Assembly: GCA_046328525.1 (NCBI GenBank)
Contig: JAXLWK010000003.1
Coordinates: forward strand, 62,001 to 126,000
Length of the DNA: 64,000 bases
Direction of reading: 5' to 3'
Origin: JBDHWG01 sp046328525
GTDB lineage: Bacteria > Chloroflexota > Anaerolineae > Epilineales > JAHCIE01
Shown here: positions 62,108 to 64,000 of the stretch, piece by piece
Layout: each line of letters opens with the position of its first letter
Position numbering within the stretch: position 1 is the stretch's first letter
Program-made: the position numbers and the translations under genes
Notes under the pieces: model-generated
The model's input: only the letters and a program-made list of their open reading frames with translations
The model's database searches: none
What the model was told of the DNA's origin: nothing

Positions 62108-63217
62108 CTAGCGAGTCAGAACGTCATTGTAGACGGCCATGACGCGCTCCAACATCGCCGGCCGGTCGAATTCGGCCACTGCCCGCGCCCGCGCCGCCTC
62201 GCCCATGCGTCGGCGTAGCGCGTCGTCGGCCAGCAGGCCGCGAAGCGCCGCCCCCAGGGCCGACGAGGCGTTGGGCGGCACGACGACGCCGGTCACACCA
62301 TCCTGGTTGACGTAGGACGTGCCGCTGCCGAGTTCCGTCGTCACCGCCGGGACGCCGCAGGCGAGCGCCTCGACGAGGGCAATGCCGAACGCCTCGCTGC
62401 GGTGCGTCGCGGGGAGGACGTACAGGTCCGCCGCCTGGTACAGGGCGGGCTGGTCGGCGTCGGACACGTCGCCGATGAAGTGGACGCGCTCGCCGACGCC
62501 GAGGCGTTGCGCGAGCGCCTGCCACTCTGTGCCCATCGGCCCGCTGCCGGCGACGACGAGCGTGACATCGGGCAGGCCGGGCAGCGCCTCGATGAGGACG
62601 TGCAGCCCCTTATAATAGCGCAGCCGCCCCATGCACAGGAGCATGGGCGTCCCGTACTCCCGACGCAGGGCGGCCACCGGGTCTGGGTACGGTTGCAGGA
62701 AGCGGGCCAGGTCAACGCCGAGCGGCACGATGGTCACGCGATCGCGGTTCTCCTGGAGCAGGGGCGAGGTGGCGGCGTAGTTGGGGCTGGTGGCGATGAT
62801 GCGGTCGGCGCGGCGCAGGACGGCGCGCATTAGCGGTTTGTAGAGGCGCAGGATGCCCGCCTGGCGCACGACGTCGCTGTGATACGTGATCACGGTGCGG
62901 CGGGCGCGGCCGACAAGCCACTGGCTGACTTCGCCGACCGGGTAGGGGAAGTGCAGGTGGGCTATGTCGGCGGCGATGCCGCGCAGGTGGAACGGCAGCG
63001 CCAGGCTGAGCGGTGTGGACGCGACGGTCGCCAGCCGCGCCGCCTTGACGACGCGCACGCCGTTCATCGTCTCGGTCTCGGTGTGGCCGGTCAGCGACGT
63101 GACGATGACGGTGACGTCGTGCCCGCGCTCCGCCTGGCCTTCGGCCAGGCTGCGGACATGGTTCTCGATGCCGCCGAGCACGGGGTAGTAGTCTTTGTAG
63201 ACGTGGACGATGCGCAT
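62108..63217 (-). CDS. GT4-family glycosyltransferase
   Basis: A 369-residue GT-B enzyme of the WbuB/PimB type. The N-terminus is RIVHVYKDYYPVLGGIENHVRSLAEGQAERGHDV, and the acceptor side has ITYHSDVVRQ. The donor half has LLCMGRLRYYKGLHVLIEAL, FIGDVSDADQPALYQAADLYVLPATHRSEAFGIALVEALACGVPAVTTELGSG with E-x7-E. The substrate is unknown. It follows the window-edge GT4 after 18 bp, so they are in one unit. Confidence 0.9.
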   Translation of the reverse strand: MRIVHVYKDYYPVLGGIENHVRSLAEGQAERGHDVTVIVTSLTGHTETETMNGVRVVKAARLATVASTPLSLALPFHLRGIAADIAHLHFPYPVGEVSQWLVGRARRTVITYHSDVVRQAGILRLYKPLMRAVLRRADRIIATSPNYAATSPLLQENRDRVTIVPLGVDLARFLQPYPDPVAALRREYGTPMLLCMGRLRYYKGLHVLIEALPGLPDVTLVVAGSGPMGTEWQALAQRLGVGERVHFIGDVSDADQPALYQAADLYVLPATHRSEAFGIALVEALACGVPAVTTELGSGTSYVNQDGVTGVVVPPNASSALGAALRGLLADDALRRRMGEAARARAVAEFDRPAMLERVMAVYNDVLTR

Positions 63218-63235
63218 GGTGTGTCGTGCCTCGGT

Positions 63236-64000
63236 CTAGCGCGCAATTTGGCGGTAGACGGCCAGCGTCTGTTGGGCCGTCCTGGCCCAGCTGAACTCAC
63301 CCGCCCGCGCCAGGCTCGCCGCGCGCAGCCGGTTCCATAGCCGCCCATCCTGCAAAACCACGGACATGCTCTGGGCCAGGAGAGGCGTATCGTCCGGCGG
63401 GACGAGCAGGGCGGCGTCGCCGGCGACCTCCGGCAGGCTGCTCGTGGTGGACGTGATGACCGGCGTCCCGCACGCCATGGCTTCCAGCACGGGGAAACCG
63501 AAGCCTTCGTACAGCGATGGAAACACGAACAGGGCGGCGCCGCTGTAGAGCGCGGGCAGGTCCGCCTCCGCCACGTCGTCAATCAGGACAACGCGGCTCG
63601 CCAGGCGCAGCGCCATGACCTGGTGTATCGCCTCCGGGTAGCGCGGGTCGCGCCGCCCGGCCAGCACGAGGGATGTGTCCGGGACGGCGCGGGCGATGCT
63701 GCCGAACGCCTCCACGAGGCGCACCAGGTTCTTGTGCGGCTTGTTGATGCCCAGGTAGAGGATATAGCTCTCCGGCAGGCCGAGGCGGCGCCGCGTCTGG
63801 GCGATCTCGTCCTCGGAGCGTGGGTGGAAGCGGCCGTCCACCGCCGGGAGCGTGACGTGGATGCGGTCGGGGCGGGCGTCGAAGCGGGCGATCATGTCGC
63901 GCCGCGCCGCCTCGGAGAGCGTCACCAGCGCCGCCGACGTTTCCACGGTCAGCCGGGTCGTCAGCTCATACGCGGCGCGGGCGCGGCCAGAGGGCAGGTA
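63236..64000 (-). CDS. GT4-family glycosyltransferase (N-terminus outside window)
   Basis: The frame is open to the right edge, so the start is not in the window; 254 residues are visible. VTLSEAARRDMIARF precedes the donor half: YLGINKPHKNLVRLVEAFGSI, VLIDDVAEADLPALYSGAALFVFPSLYEGFGFPVLEAMACGTPVITSTTSSLPEVAGDAALLV with E-x7-E. It is similar to the GT4 genes at 15221 and 25618. The stop is 18 bp before the next GT4 start, so both are cotranscribed. Confidence 0.9.
   Translation of the reverse strand, partial: YLPSGRARAAYELTTRLTVETSAALVTLSEAARRDMIARFDARPDRIHVTLPAVDGRFHPRSEDEIAQTRRRLGLPESYILYLGINKPHKNLVRLVEAFGSIARAVPDTSLVLAGRRDPRYPEAIHQVMALRLASRVVLIDDVAEADLPALYSGAALFVFPSLYEGFGFPVLEAMACGTPVITSTTSSLPEVAGDAALLVPPDDTPLLAQSMSVVLQDGRLWNRLRAASLARAGEFSWARTAQQTLAVYRQIAR

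Overview
The window is a high-GC (roughly two-thirds G+C), densely packed bacterial chromosome segment. I infer a Chloroflexota (Anaerolineae/Caldilineae-like) genome from the gene content, the clean sigma70-type promoters (TTGACA-17-TATAAT) in a GC-rich background, a T-box in front of valS, a three-subunit sdhCAB complex, and several families of short palindromic repeats between genes. No rRNA gene, phage, insertion sequence or CRISPR array was seen. Most open frames longer than 500 codons on the strand opposite a recognised gene are GC shadows and are not listed.

Layout: 1-3.3 kb holds a partial Asp-box/VPS10-like beta-propeller protein and an aldehyde dehydrogenase. 3.4-5.9 kb is an MFS transporter translationally coupled to a RIO1-type kinase with a long structured leader containing a 15-codon leader ORF. 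6.0-8.9 kb is an amino-sugar salvage operon (SIS isomerase, murQ, PfkB kinase). 8.9-9.8 kb is a gene-free, hairpin-rich spacer, followed by valS with its T-box and promoter. 13-22 kb carries envelope and surface genes: a polyprenyl glycosylphosphotransferase, GT4 glycosyltransferases, DoxX, an SGNH hydrolase, LysE and a plant-type LRR/PKD protein. 22-24.2 kb is a membrane-anchored oxidoreductase whose C-terminal half resembles cyanobacterial acyl-ACP reductase but lacks the catalytic Cys.

24.4-33.8 kb is a nine-gene directon with tiny gaps or overlaps, read on the minus strand from one good promoter: macro domain, ubiquitin-like protein, 3-methyladenine DNA glycosylase, shikimate kinase, a 1218-residue GH13 enzyme, glycerate kinase, GT4, HIT, Mut7-C. 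A divergent promoter with a near-perfect operator faces it and leads toward an FAD oxidase and a nucleotidyltransferase. 36.3-37.4 kb holds tRNA-Ser(GGA), the SRP RNA and rsmA. 37.5-49.4 kb is mostly housekeeping on the minus strand: tsaD, MFS, PHP phosphoesterase, lipA, pepA, a methyltransferase, moaE, moaD, a homocysteine methyltransferase/MTHFR fusion, an FAD oxidoreductase and an endonuclease-IV-like TIM barrel.

49.5-64 kb holds a membrane protein, an MDR oxidoreductase, an NmrA-like protein, a vapBC-type toxin-antitoxin pair with operator repeats, an amidinotransferase-fold hydrolase, sdhCAB behind a consensus promoter, a DUF1508 protein, an alkaline-phosphatase-superfamily enzyme, a DUF3566-like membrane protein overlapping dtd tail to tail, a D-2-hydroxyacid dehydrogenase, a 59-residue membrane protein and two GT4 glycosyltransferases (the last truncated by the window edge). 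Repeat families recur between genes: a 29-nt GTAGGGGCAGG palindrome (3 copies), CACAGAGG hairpins (3 copies), GCAAAGGCGC hairpins (2 copies) and an asymmetric AAGAAACTTCCGAATG element (2 copies).
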